Positions 54,741 to 64,000 are shown, counted from the first letter of the stretch. The stretch is DNA of 64,000 nucleotides from Candidatus Providencia siddallii (GCF_964026685.1 NZ_OZ034688.1:372001-436000); one strand, 5' to 3'. Made by a program: numbers and translations. The notes: a model not told the origin generated them from the letters alone.

Positions 54741-55244
54741 ATGAATATTAGTTTAATTACAGCAATGTCTATCAATAAAGTAATTGGTATAAAAAAAAAA
54801 ATACCATGAAATTTAACAAATGAGTTAGCTTGGTTTAAAAAAAATACATTAAATAAACCAATAATTATGGGACGGGTTACTTATGAATCTATAGGACATC
54901 CATTAATAAAACGCATTAACATAGTCATAAGCAATAAAAAACATATTAATAAAAAAAATATTTTTTGGGCATCTTCTATAAGAAAAGCATTAGAAATTGC
55001 AAACAAAGCTAAAAATCATAAAGAAATTATGATTATTGGTGGTAGTAAAATATATCAACAATTTTTACCATTAGCAAATAAACTTTATTTAACTCAAATT
55101 AATATTAAAATTCCTGGTGATACATTTTTCCCTTCATATAATATTAATAATTGGGATTTAATATATAATAAATATCATAAGGCTGATAAAAATAATACAT
55201 ATAGTTATTATACAAAAATATTTAAAAAAAATATTTTTAAATAA
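54741..55244 (+). CDS. folA: dihydrofolate reductase, with one in-frame UGA (Trp) codon
   Basis: Reduces dihydrofolate to tetrahydrofolate with NADPH. With TGA as Trp the frame has 167 residues (E. coli 159). The TGA is codon 23 (54807-54809) in I-P-W-N-L, the position of active-site Trp22 in E. coli. The acid residue that is Asp27 in E. coli is Glu here (N-E-L-A-W-F-K), a change found in many other DHFRs. Further motifs are N-T-L-N-K-P-I-I-M-G-R and I-I-G-G-S-K-I-Y. An A11 tract sits just before the TGA and keeps the frame. It is convergent with apaH with only eight bases between, as in E. coli apart from the shrunken gap. Confidence 0.95.
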
Positions 55245-55252
55245 AAAATATT

Positions 55253-56071
55253 TTATTTTTTTTGATAAGATTTTTGATAATAAAATTTTTTTTTATCCCA
55301 ATGATATAATGCTAAATACCCACCCCAACAGCAACCTCTATCCATAGCAAATATATTTTCTGGTGTGTATTTTCCATCTAATGAAGCTCAATGTCCAAAA
55401 AATAATGAATATTCTTTAGGTATTTTTCTTATAAAATAAAACCAAGGTTTAATAAATGAAAAATATTTTTTAGGAGTATCTTTATGAAACATATCAAGTT
55501 GTCCATCCAAAAAACAATAACGTAACTTTGTTAATGCATTTACAATAAAACATAACTCAGATAAACCTGATAGTTTTTTTGACCAATTAATTGATTCATA
55601 ATCATATATTGAATTCACAAATAATTGATAATTATCACTAGATAATATATTTTCTATTTTTTTTGCACATATACATACAGTTTCAAGATCTCATTTAGGA
55701 AAAATTCCTGCATGAGTCATTATTATTTTTTTTTCTTTATCAATTTGTAATAACGGTTGACAACGTAACCAATTTATTAAATCATTAAAATCAGATGAAT
55801 ATATTATTTTATTAAAATTATGTTTATTTTTTATACAATTAATTTTAGAATATTTTTTTATCAAATGTAAATCATGATTACCAAGAACAATACGAACAGA
55901 AGATTTAAGTGATTTTATATAACGCAATACATTAAGTGATTCAGGTCCTCGTGAAACTAAATCACCTGTTAACCATAATGTATCTAATTGTGGATTAAAT
56001 TTAACAAAATTTAACAATGCACATAATTCATTATAACAACCATGAACATCACCTATAATATATGTAGACAT
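55253..56071 (-). CDS. apaH: diadenosine tetraphosphatase, with two in-frame UGA (Trp) codons
   Basis: Splits Ap4A into two ADP. With TGA as Trp the frame gives 272 residues (E. coli 280). TGA codons at 127 (55691-55693, F-P-K-W-D-L) and 228 (55388-55390, F-G-H-W-A-S-L) match Trp in E. coli (P-Q-W-D-L; F-G-H-W-A-S-L-E-G). The metallophosphatase motifs are [21 protein letters not shown] and T-H-A-G near residue 121. The Trp residues in N-W-L-R, N-W-S, C-C-W-G-G and others are TGG, so both codons occur in one gene. apaG, which separates apaH from rsmA in E. coli, is missing. Confidence 0.95.
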
Positions 56072-56088
56072 AATATTTCATGTAAAAT

Positions 56089-56892
56089 TTATATAACATC
56101 AAGATAATTAGACATTTTACAATACTCTTCAAAAGAAATATTTTCAGCACGTAATTCTGGATTTATATTTAAATTAATAAGCTGATTGACATTAAAATAC
56201 TTTTTTAAGCTATTTTTTATAGTTTTACGACGATTATTAAATGCTTGTTTTGTAATAAATTTTAATAAATTAATATTTTTAACAAAATATTGTTTTTTTT
56301 TATGAGGAACTAATTTAACAAAAGAAGAATAAACTTTTGGTATAGGAATAAAAGATGTAGGTAAAACTTCTAATATTGGAATAACATTACAATAATACTG
56401 TATGATTACGCTTAAACTACCATAATTTTTATTACCAGGTTTTGCTATTAATCTATTTACTACTTCTTTTTGTAACATAAAATGCATATCAAAAATTAAA
56501 TTATTAAATTTAAATAAATAAAAAATTAATTGTGTAGATATATTATAAGGTAAATTACCAAAAATACGAATAGATTGCCCTTTTTGTTTTGCAAATAAAC
56601 CAAAATTAAACATCATAGCATTTTTATGAATAACTGTTATTTTATTTTTTAAGAAACTATTTGATATTAAATATTTTACTAAATTAGAATCAATTTCTAT
56701 AACTGTTATATTATTTATTTTATTGCATATAACTTTTGTCAAAGATCCAAAACCAGGTCCAATTTCAATAATAGATTGATCAGGTTTCGGATCTATAATA
56801 TTAACTATATTTTTTATAACAAAATTATCAATCAAAAAATTTTGTCCAAAACATTTACGAATTAAATGTCCTTTATAAATTTGATTTTTCAT
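56089..56892 (-). CDS. rsmA: 16S rRNA dimethyladenosine transferase
   Basis: Dimethylates two adjacent adenosines in the 3' end hairpin of 16S rRNA (KsgA). The 267 residues (E. coli 273) show the S-adenosylmethionine site E-I-G-P-G-F-G-S-L-T and the catalytic N-L-P-Y-N-I-S motif near residue 113. The start H-L-I-R-K-C-F-G-Q-N-F-L is typical. The start overlaps the pdxA stop by 20 bases, as in a coupled operon. The order lptD-surA-pdxA-rsmA-apaH follows E. coli. Confidence 0.95.
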   Translation of the reverse strand: MKNQIYKGHLIRKCFGQNFLIDNFVIKNIVNIIDPKPDQSIIEIGPGFGSLTKVICNKINNITVIEIDSNLVKYLISNSFLKNKITVIHKNAMMFNFGLFAKQKGQSIRIFGNLPYNISTQLIFYLFKFNNLIFDMHFMLQKEVVNRLIAKPGNKNYGSLSVIIQYYCNVIPILEVLPTSFIPIPKVYSSFVKLVPHKKKQYFVKNINLLKFITKQAFNNRRKTIKNSLKKYFNVNQLINLNINPELRAENISFEEYCKMSNYLDVI

Positions 56893-57874
56893 TGATATTG
56901 AATACGATTTGAATCGCTAAATTTAATGCATTTAAAAAACTTTTAGAACTAGCTTTAGAAGTTCCTGCAAGATTAAGTGCTGTACCATGATCAACAGAAG
57001 TTCTAATAACTGGAAGACCTAAAGTAATATTTACTAATTCTCCAAAATTTTTATATTTTAATGCAGGAATACCTTGATCATGATACATAACCAAAATAAC
57101 ATCAGAATAAGTAAAATTTTTATATAAAAATAAAGTATCAGAAGAAATAGGTCCAATTAAATTAATACCATTAGTTTTTAATTTATTTAAAACTGGTTTT
57201 ATAATATCTATTTCTTCTGTACCAATATAACCATCATCACCTGCATGTGGGTTTAACCCACAAACATAAATTTTAGGTGATTTTATATTAAATTTTAATT
57301 TTAATTCATTATTTAGAACAGTAATTATTTTAAATAAATTTTCTTTAGTAATAGCTTTAGATACATCTTTTAATCTTAAATGCGTTGTAACTAAAGCAAC
57401 TTTTAAATATTTTGAAACAAACATCATAACAACATGTTCACAACAACTATACTTAGCAAAAAATTCTGTATGACCAGTAAAATTTATACCTGCTTTATTA
57501 ATAATACCTTTATGCACAGGCCCAGTTACAATAGCAGAAAATTCTCCATTTAAACATCCATCATAAGATCTTAATAAAGTTTTAATTACATATGCACTAT
57601 TTTTTACATCTAAAATACCAGTTTTTACTGGAACATTTAATTTAACAGGTAAAACGAATAATGTTTTAGCAATATGATTTTCATAAATAATATCAGATGA
57701 ATATTCTTTTATTTTTATTGATAAATTTAATTGTTTACTTCTAATAAATAATAATTCGGGATCAATACAAGCTACTATTGGTACTGTTAATTTTTTTTGA
57801 ATAATTTGTATAAGTAAATCTGGACCAATACCAGCTGGTTCTCCAGCTGTTATTATAATAGGTTTAATTTTCAT
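56873..57874 (-). CDS. pdxA: 4-hydroxythreonine-4-phosphate dehydrogenase
   Basis: Oxidises 4-phosphohydroxy-threonine in the DXP-dependent route to vitamin B6. The 333 residues (E. coli 329) carry I-T-A-G-E-P-A-G-I-G-P at the start. The three metal-binding histidines are in G-H-T-E-F, L-N-P-H-A-G and Y-H-D-Q-G. T-S-V-D-H-G-T-A-L is near the end. It starts 3 bases after the surA stop. Retention hints at B6 supply, but other pdx genes are not in this window. Confidence 0.95.
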   Translation of the reverse strand: MKIKPIIITAGEPAGIGPDLLIQIIQKKLTVPIVACIDPELLFIRSKQLNLSIKIKEYSSDIIYENHIAKTLFVLPVKLNVPVKTGILDVKNSAYVIKTLLRSYDGCLNGEFSAIVTGPVHKGIINKAGINFTGHTEFFAKYSCCEHVVMMFVSKYLKVALVTTHLRLKDVSKAITKENLFKIITVLNNELKLKFNIKSPKIYVCGLNPHAGDDGYIGTEEIDIIKPVLNKLKTNGINLIGPISSDTLFLYKNFTYSDVILVMYHDQGIPALKYKNFGELVNITLGLPVIRTSVDHGTALNLAGTSKASSKSFLNALNLAIQIVFNINEKSNL

Positions 57875-57877
57875 TTT

Positions 57878-59140
57878 TTAAATAAAATTATTAAAAATTT
57901 TTATGTATGAAGTGGAAACTTGTTCTTGAATCCAGTTTTCTACTTCATCATTTAATTTACGATTAAATAATATATTATATGCTTCTTCATAATTGACAAA
58001 TTTTGTTTTATTAATACTACGTATATCTTCTAATTGAATTAAATGCCAACCTATATTTGTATTAATAGGTTTACTTAATTCACCTTTTTTTAATTTTATT
58101 AATATATCAAAAAATTTTGGATGATATATTTCAATCATATTCCAACCTAATTCACCTCCTTTTGACGAAGTATTTAAATCTTCAGAATATTTTTCCGCAG
58201 CATTTGAAAAAGAAATATTACCATTCAAAATTTCATTAGAAATTTTGAATAATTTTTCTTTTACTTGTTCATCATTAATTATCGGGGATACTTTTATTAA
58301 AATATGACGTACTTTTGCTTCAGTAACAAATATATTTTTATCAACAAAAAATATATTATTAATACGAAAAATACTATATCCAGCATTTGAAAATATTGGA
58401 CCGATAATTTCACCATTTTTTGCTTTTTTTATTTTCTCTAAAATTTTAATAGGTAATTTTTCTAATTCTAACAAATTAATTTTTTTTATTTTTAACACAT
58501 TAGGATTTTTATAAAAAATAATTCTTAATTTATTTAAATCAATATTATTTTTTAATTTATTTAAAATATTTTTTAATAATATAGTATTCAATCGTTTTTT
58601 ATCTGTTTTTTTTGAAAATGAAATTAAAATATGATCAATATCAAGTTTTATTTTATTATTTTTTTTAAAAATAATTTGTTTTATAACAGTATCGACTTCT
58701 TTTGGAGAAATTATAATTTTATGTTTAACTGCATCAGTTTGTGTTTTATAAATTAATATTTCTTTACGAATTTCTTCAGTATATTTATTTAAATCGTTTT
58801 GTTTTTTATTTATTATACTATTTTTATTAAATAATCTTTTTATAATAGAATCAATTTCTTCTTGAAGAATATTAATTTGCATTTGTTTTGCTTTTTGTAA
58901 AATAATACGTTCTTTTATAAGTTTATCAAGAATTTGACTACGTAAAATATATAAATTATAATCCTTTTGATTTATATTTTTCATAGTTATTTTAGATGTA
59001 TTAATTATCTTATTAAGTTCGCTTTCTAATATAACTTCATTATTAACAATTGCAATAATTTTATCTATTTGTTGTGGTGAACCAAACGTTTTACAACTTA
59101 TTAATATTAATATAAAAAAAACAATTATATAATTATTCAT
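57878..59140 (-). CDS. surA: periplasmic chaperone / peptidyl-prolyl isomerase SurA
   Basis: Escorts outer-membrane proteins, including LptD, through the periplasm. The 420 residues (E. coli 428) begin with a signal peptide of about 20 residues ending near T-F-G-S, then Q-Q-I-D-K-I-I-A-I-V-N-N-E-V-I, the N-terminal chaperone domain. Two parvulin domains follow; the second (V-R-H-I-L-I, S-K-G-G-E-L-G-W) is well kept, the first more degraded and Lys/Asn-rich. The C-terminal helix (W-I-Q-E-Q) remains. It lies between lptD and pdxA as in E. coli. Confidence 0.94.
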   Translation of the reverse strand: MNNYIIVFFILILISCKTFGSPQQIDKIIAIVNNEVILESELNKIINTSKITMKNINQKDYNLYILRSQILDKLIKERIILQKAKQMQINILQEEIDSIIKRLFNKNSIINKKQNDLNKYTEEIRKEILIYKTQTDAVKHKIIISPKEVDTVIKQIIFKKNNKIKLDIDHILISFSKKTDKKRLNTILLKNILNKLKNNIDLNKLRIIFYKNPNVLKIKKINLLELEKLPIKILEKIKKAKNGEIIGPIFSNAGYSIFRINNIFFVDKNIFVTEAKVRHILIKVSPIINDEQVKEKLFKISNEILNGNISFSNAAEKYSEDLNTSSKGGELGWNMIEIYHPKFFDILIKLKKGELSKPINTNIGWHLIQLEDIRSINKTKFVNYEEAYNILFNRKLNDEVENWIQEQVSTSYIKIFNNFI

Positions 59141-59186
59141 TATAATCCTATAAAATTATCAACAAAAAAATATTATTTTATTTTTT

Positions 59187-61601
59187 TTAAAAAAGTAAAC
59201 GATATGGAATTATACCTTTATTGAATAATTCTTGTTTATTTAAATTTTTTTTATTATCAAATCCTTTAAGTTCTACATTTATTAATATTTTATTATAATA
59301 TTCACTATTAAAATTTTTATTTTTCCAAACAATTTTATTTTCATATCCTAAATTGATTAATAAACACGAAGTGTTATATTGTAAACCAAATAATTTACTA
59401 GATAATTGTTTTTGTTTTGTGTCAAAATAATAAGATCCAAAAAAATTCCAAAATTTATTTAAAGGATAATTTAATATTATTCCAAGTTGTGAAATATTAT
59501 TTAAATACTTTTTTTTAACAAAATTATGATAATTATCATTAGTTGAATTTAAAAATATATTTTGAATATAATTATGATTAATAAAACGATAATTTAATTG
59601 TATTAATTGATTTGAATTTACATAATATTCAGCTGCTGAATTACCAAATGTTATATTACCTATATTTGAATCATATTGTAATTCTCCACGAATACCAAAG
59701 TTTTTATTTAATCTCCACATTAAATTACTTACTAATAAAATAGAATTCATATTATTATTATTTTTATTTTTTATAAAATTATTTAAATTTTCAATATCAT
59801 ATGTTTTTAGATTGTAAATTTGACCAATAGAAAAATTAAATTTTTCAAAAAAATATTTATCATATAAAGTAGTTTTTAAACCAGTAATAATTTTATTAGC
59901 AGAAGCTATTCGATCTAAACCGCTATAAATTTTATCACGAAATATACCAATATAGTCTAATGATAATAATGTTGAATCAAAATTATTTATTTTATTTTGA
60001 TTTTTATATGGAATATAAATATATTGAATATGAGGTTCTAGTATATATATATATTTACTTCCATTAAAAAAATCACGTTCTAAAATCATTTTGAAATCAC
60101 TTTTTAACATCGGTAAAATTCGAAATATATTTTTATTAAATTTTTTATTTAAATATATATATGATGAACTATTATTATATTTTGTAGTAAATAATTTAAA
60201 AGTATTATTTATAGTAACATATTTATTAGGAACAGTTATATTTAATTCTGGTTCTAAATGTAATCTTGTTGTATATATATCCTTATTACTAACATTAACA
60301 AATTTAGTTGCTTGCATATAAGTTTTAACGTTAAATATATTTAAATTATTTTTATAAAAATTAAAATCTATTTGAGGTTCAGTTTTATATACATATTCAT
60401 CCGTATTTTCTGTAAATATTTGAAATTGTTTTTTTATAATTTTCGCGTTTAAATTATAATTAGAATAACCAATTACAAATTTTTGTTTAGTATAACCGTC
60501 TGTAGTGTCACCATACAAAGAACTAAAGTCTACAAAATATTGAAAATCACTAACTTTTGTATAATCTACAAAAAAAAATAAATTCTTTGAATAATTATCT
60601 TGGTTATCTAAATGCAACAACCATCTACTATTGTTATCACGAATATTACATTTTTCATATCCTTTATCTTTTATATATTTATAATCGTACTTTAAAAAAT
60701 CAAAAACAATATTTCCTGTTTCTGTTTTTGTTAAATAATTAAATTTATTATTTATTTTAATACCACGATTAGTAATAAATTCAGGTGTTATAGTAGCATT
60801 AAAATTCTTAGAAAAATTTATATAATAAGGCAAAGAAAATTCTAAACCATTATTACTTGAATACTTTTCTATTGGAATCAAAAAACCAGTTCTATTTTTA
60901 GATATTGAAAATTTTATATAAGGACTATAAAAAATTGGCAAATAACCAATACGAAACTGTGAATTCCAAATTTTAACTAATTCTTTTTTATGGTCAATAA
61001 TTATTTTTGAACCTAATATACTCCAATTATTATCTTTTTCTAAACAAGTAGTAAAAGTACAATTATCCATTATTGCAAATCTATTTTTATCACGTATTTT
61101 TATTTTTTTAGCTTTTCCTCTTATTTTATTATTTATAAATAAATATTCACTATTATTAATATCAAAATTTTTATTATTTAAATTATAAAAAGCAGATAAA
61201 CCTTTTAAAAAAATTTGTTTATCGTAATAAATAACATTACCTGTTGCAAATGCTTTTCTAACAGGATTTAATTCTATTGTTTGTGTTAATTTTACGCTAT
61301 CAGCTATTAATACTTGATTTTCTTTTTTTATATTAACATCACCTTTATAATTAAAAAAATTAGGATATTCGAAAATAAAATTTTTAGATGTTATATATAT
61401 AGGTGAAATATTATTATCATTATTAATATTTTCTTTTGTTAATAAAGGAAATAACATACTTTCTTGTTTTACATTAGCGTTAGCATTTTGTAAAAGAAAT
61501 ATTCTTATAAAAAAAATAATCATAATAAATAAAATAAATATTTTTTTTTTAAAAAAAATCATATAATTCATAATATTAAATATTAAAAAATTTAAATTCA
61601 T
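59187..61601 (-). CDS. lptD: LPS-assembly protein LptD
   Basis: Outer-membrane barrel that inserts lipopolysaccharide into the outer leaflet with LptE. About 804 residues from this start (E. coli 784). After a Lys-rich hydrophobic signal segment ending A-N-A-N, an LptA-like beta-jellyroll domain is visible, with T-F-T-T-C-L matching T-S-C-L in E. coli. The barrel follows with Y-S-P-Y, G-F-L-I-P, T-I-T-P-E-F and G-L-D-R-I-A-S-A-N. The start is uncertain: ATG codons at 61601, 61571 and 61562 all precede the signal segment and none has a clear binding site; I list the longest. A periplasmic Cys pair (T-S-C near the end) may be kept only in part. It implies that LPS or a reduced form of it is still made. 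Confidence 0.93.
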   Translation of the reverse strand: MNLNFLIFNIMNYMIFFKKKIFILFIMIIFFIRIFLLQNANANVKQESMLFPLLTKENINNDNNISPIYITSKNFIFEYPNFFNYKGDVNIKKENQVLIADSVKLTQTIELNPVRKAFATGNVIYYDKQIFLKGLSAFYNLNNKNFDINNSEYLFINNKIRGKAKKIKIRDKNRFAIMDNCTFTTCLEKDNNWSILGSKIIIDHKKELVKIWNSQFRIGYLPIFYSPYIKFSISKNRTGFLIPIEKYSSNNGLEFSLPYYINFSKNFNATITPEFITNRGIKINNKFNYLTKTETGNIVFDFLKYDYKYIKDKGYEKCNIRDNNSRWLLHLDNQDNYSKNLFFFVDYTKVSDFQYFVDFSSLYGDTTDGYTKQKFVIGYSNYNLNAKIIKKQFQIFTENTDEYVYKTEPQIDFNFYKNNLNIFNVKTYMQATKFVNVSNKDIYTTRLHLEPELNITVPNKYVTINNTFKLFTTKYNNSSSYIYLNKKFNKNIFRILPMLKSDFKMILERDFFNGSKYIYILEPHIQYIYIPYKNQNKINNFDSTLLSLDYIGIFRDKIYSGLDRIASANKIITGLKTTLYDKYFFEKFNFSIGQIYNLKTYDIENLNNFIKNKNNNNMNSILLVSNLMWRLNKNFGIRGELQYDSNIGNITFGNSAAEYYVNSNQLIQLNYRFINHNYIQNIFLNSTNDNYHNFVKKKYLNNISQLGIILNYPLNKFWNFFGSYYFDTKQKQLSSKLFGLQYNTSCLLINLGYENKIVWKNKNFNSEYYNKILINVELKGFDNKKNLNKQELFNKGIIPYRLLF

Positions 61602-61908
61602 AAAGTTTATAAAAATATAATTTATCAATGTAAATTAATTTATAATCAAAAATATTTTATAAAAAATATTAACATATAAAATAAAGTATACTTTATAAAC
61701 ATAAAAGCAAAATAATTTTTTATAAAAATATTTCATTTTAATAAATAATTAATATTTTTTAAAATAAAATATTTACATTAATGAATTAAAATATTATACT
61801 GATTAATGATTAATATAATATTTTTACAATATCTATATAAAATATTTTTTTATTTATTCAGTTATATAATAACAAAAATAAAAAATATTTTTTTTTAGAG
61901 ATAATTCA
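61602..61908. other. divergent intergenic region lptD / rppH
   Basis: About 300 AT-rich bases between two divergent starts. It should contain the promoters of both genes, and an AGAGATAA binding site lies before rppH. No structured element or coding remnant is seen. Confidence 0.5.
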
Positions 61909-62400
61909 ATGATTGATAATAATGGTTTTCGTAAAAATGTAGGAATTATAATCTGCAATCGTTATGAACAAGTATTATGGGCTCGTAGATATGGTAAATA
62001 TTCATGGCAATTTCCACAAGGTGGGGTTGATTATGGTGAATCTAGTAAACAAACAATGTATCGTGAATTGTATGAAGAAATTGGGTTATTACATAATAAT
62101 GTAAAACTTTTAGCATTTAACAATCATTGGTTATGTTATAAATTACCTAAGCATTTAATACGTTGGAATAAAAAACCTATTTGTATTGGACAAAAACAAA
62201 AATGGTTTTTACTTGAATTTAAATGCAATGAATCTGATATCAATATGCAAAATAATAAATCTCCAGAATTTGATAGTTGGAAATGGGTTAGTTATTGGTA
62301 TCCTATCAGATATATAGTTTCATTTAAACGAGAAGTTTATAGATTAATTATGAAAAAATTTTCTTCAATTGTTATATCTTTAAAAACAAATATAAATTAA
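61909..62400 (+). CDS. rppH: RNA pyrophosphohydrolase RppH
   Basis: Removes pyrophosphate from the 5' end of mRNA, which lets RNase E start decay. The 163 residues (E. coli 176) show the complete Nudix box: G-G-V-D-Y-G-E at the start, seven residues, then R-E-L-Y-E-E-I-G-L. The N-terminus [12 protein letters not shown] is typical. Eight Trp codons are all TGG. It works with RNase E, encoded at 29.8-32.8 kb. ptsP, which lies between rppH and lgt in E. coli, is missing. Confidence 0.95.
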   Translation: MIDNNGFRKNVGIIICNRYEQVLWARRYGKYSWQFPQGGVDYGESSKQTMYRELYEEIGLLHNNVKLLAFNNHWLCYKLPKHLIRWNKKPICIGQKQKWFLLEFKCNESDINMQNNKSPEFDSWKWVSYWYPIRYIVSFKREVYRLIMKKFSSIVISLKTNIN

Positions 62401-62569
62401 AAAACAAAAAAAATTTTTATTTAAATTTAATTCGCTAAATTACAAAATTTTTTATGATAATTAAATTAAAAATTTAAATTCTTGATTTAAGTATCATATA
62501 TATCTTTTTTTAACTTAAATTATTTTAATATAAAATAAATATCTTATTTTTTAAATATTAATATAAATA

Positions 62570-63427
62570 ATGGATAATAAATATTTAGAATTTCCTAATA
62601 TTTCTCCAATAATTTTTTCAATTGGCCCAATATCTATTTATTGGTATGGATTAATGTATCTATTTGCTCTTTTATTTGCATTATGGCTTGCTAATCGACG
62701 TTCTGAGAAATATGGTTTTAAAAAAAATGAAATTGAAAACATAATTTATCTTGGATTTATAGGTATTTTTATAGGTGGGCGTATTGGTTACGTTTTATTT
62801 TATAATATCCAAGATTTTTTAAATGATAAATTTTATATATTTAAGGTGTGGAATGGTGGAATGTCTTTCCATGGTGGATTAATTGGAGCAATTTTATCAA
62901 TTATGTGGTATTCTTATTATAAGAATAAACACTTTTTATATATTTCTGATTTTATTGTCCCACTTGTACCATTTGGTTTAGGAATTGGACGTATAGGTAA
63001 TTTTATTAACGGAGAATTATATGGACGTTTTACACTTAATACACCATGGGCAATTTTATTTCCTAATTCAATAATTAAAGATATTGAACTTGCAATAAAA
63101 GATAATTCTTTATTTAAAGTTATCGATCAATATGGTGTATTACCAAGACACCCATCGCAACTATATGAAATGTTTTTAGAAGGAATTTTATTATTTTTTA
63201 TACTAAATTTATTTATTTTAAAACAACGTCCAACTGGAAGTGTTTCAGCTTTATTTTTATTTAGCTATGCTTTTTTTCGTTTTATTGTTGAATTTTTCAG
63301 AGAACCTGATATACAATTAGGTTTATTTAATGGGATTAGTATGGGACAAATACTATCTATTCCAATGATTATTATTGGAATAATAATGTTTATTTTAAGT
63401 TATAAAAATATTTTATATAAAAAATAA
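62570..63427 (+). CDS. lgt: prolipoprotein diacylglyceryl transferase
   Basis: First enzyme of lipoprotein maturation; transfers diacylglycerol to the lipobox Cys in the inner membrane. The 285 residues (E. coli 291) have about seven membrane segments. Motifs are Y-W-Y-G-L-M-Y near residue 24, the catalytic His in S-F-H-G-G-L-I-G near 104, and the Lgt signature G-R-I-G-N-F-I-N-G-E-L-Y-G-R near 144. R-H-P-S-Q-L-Y-E follows. thyA begins 14 bases downstream, as in E. coli. Confidence 0.96.
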   Translation: MDNKYLEFPNISPIIFSIGPISIYWYGLMYLFALLFALWLANRRSEKYGFKKNEIENIIYLGFIGIFIGGRIGYVLFYNIQDFLNDKFYIFKVWNGGMSFHGGLIGAILSIMWYSYYKNKHFLYISDFIVPLVPFGLGIGRIGNFINGELYGRFTLNTPWAILFPNSIIKDIELAIKDNSLFKVIDQYGVLPRHPSQLYEMFLEGILLFFILNLFILKQRPTGSVSALFLFSYAFFRFIVEFFREPDIQLGLFNGISMGQILSIPMIIIGIIMFILSYKNILYKK

Positions 63428-63441
63428 AAATTTAAAAAAAT

Positions 63442-64000
63442 ATGAAATCATATCTTGATTTATGTAAAAAAATTATTAATGAAGGACAATGGATTAAAAA
63501 TAATAGAACAGGAATGCGTTGTTTAACAATTATAAACGTTGATTTAGAATATGATGTTAAAAATAATCATTTTCCACTTATTACAACACGAAAAAGTTTT
63601 TATAAAACAGCCATTGCTGAATTAATCGGTTATTTACGTGGATATGATAGTGCAGCTCAATTTCGAAAAATTGGTTGTAACACTTGGAATGCTAATGCAA
63701 ATAAAAATAAGGCATGGTTAAAAAATCCTAATCGTAAATATAAAGATGATATGGGTCGCGTTTATGGTGTTCAAGGTCGAAAATGGCAACGAGTAGACGG
63801 GACAAAATACGATCAATTAAAAAAAGTAATTAATAATTTAAAAAATGGAATTGATGATAGAGCTGAAATCATTACTTTTTTTAATCCAGGAGAAATTGAA
63901 CTAGGCTGTTTGCGTCCATGTATGCATACTCATACTTTTTCTTTACTTAAAGATACTTTGTATTTAACATCATATCAAAGAAGTTGTGATGTTCCTATTG
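63442..64000 (+). CDS. thyA: thymidylate synthase, N-terminal part (runs off the right edge)
   Basis: Methylates dUMP to dTMP using methylene-tetrahydrofolate and so links the folate genes to DNA synthesis. About 186 codons are visible. The substrate and catalytic region [10 protein letters not shown] carries the nucleophile Cys, and Q-R-S-C-D-V-P binds dUMP. The sequence differs from E. coli ThyA. Features such as [15 protein letters not shown] and I-T-F-F-N-P-G-E belong to the ThyA subgroup that I recall from Vibrio, Pasteurella and Proteus/Providencia. The remaining part, with the C-terminal third, lies outside the window. Confidence 0.94.
   Translation, partial: MKSYLDLCKKIINEGQWIKNNRTGMRCLTIINVDLEYDVKNNHFPLITTRKSFYKTAIAELIGYLRGYDSAAQFRKIGCNTWNANANKNKAWLKNPNRKYKDDMGRVYGVQGRKWQRVDGTKYDQLKKVINNLKNGIDDRAEIITFFNPGEIELGCLRPCMHTHTFSLLKDTLYLTSYQRSCDVPI

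Overview
The window is a piece of a strongly reduced, very AT-rich gammaproteobacterial chromosome. Almost every gene is a recognisable Enterobacterales orthologue of normal length. Local gene order often copies E. coli (dnaK-dnaJ, ribF-ileS-lspA-ispH-dapB-carAB, rpmF-plsX-fabHDG-acpP-pabC-mltG-tmk-holB-tatD, lolCDE, lptD-surA-pdxA-rsmA-apaH), but many linking genes are gone and long gene-free AT-rich gaps remain. There are no mobile elements, phage genes, rRNA genes, recognisable tRNA genes or CRISPR arrays. This is what an obligate, vertically inherited animal endosymbiont looks like. The thyA type and the overall content lean towards the Morganellaceae side (Providencia/Proteus/Arsenophonus), but this is inference from remembered protein sequences.

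The main discovery is that UGA is read as tryptophan. Thirteen in-frame TGA codons lie in nine otherwise intact genes (ileS x2, epmB x2, frdA, tpiA, pabC x2, tmk, lolE, folA, apaH x2). Each falls where the E. coli protein has Trp, including the N-W-K motif of triosephosphate isomerase and the active-site Trp of dihydrofolate reductase. No gene in the window ends in TGA: all read stops are TAA except mnmA, which ends in TAG. TGG is still about tenfold more common than TGA (roughly 150 against 13, hand count), so the switch looks recent or ongoing. UGA=Trp is well known in Mycoplasma and in some tiny alpha- and betaproteobacterial symbionts; here it occurs in a genome of Enterobacterales type that still has a large gene set.

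Layout: 1-57 is the 3' end of epmA. 0.7-17.4 kb holds talB, the chaperones dnaK-dnaJ, rpsT (opposite strand), ribF-ileS-lspA, ispH, dapB, carAB and an ibpA-type small heat-shock gene. 17.5-21.4 kb holds groES-groEL with a preserved heat-shock promoter, then epmB and efp. 21.5-29.3 kb is a minus-strand stretch with frdABCD, tpiA, trkH and a DedA-family gene, plus large empty gaps. 29.8-53.3 kb follows the E. coli 24-25 minute region: rne, rluC, rpmF, the fatty-acid genes, acpP, pabC, mltG, tmk, holB, tatD, hinT, mfd, lolCDE, purB and mnmA. 54.1-61.6 kb holds folB, folA and the apaH-rsmA-pdxA-surA-lptD series. 61.9-64 kb holds rppH, lgt and the start of thyA.

Together the genes describe a cell that keeps an outer membrane (surA, lptD, lolCDE, lgt, lspA, fatty-acid synthesis), fumarate respiration, pyrimidine and purine steps (carAB, purB, tmk, thyA), the complete EF-P lysylation route (epmA end, epmB, efp) and several cofactor steps (pabC, folB, folA, pdxA, ribF). 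The folate and B6 steps would fit a vitamin-supplying symbiont, for example of a blood feeder, but the window cannot prove that role.
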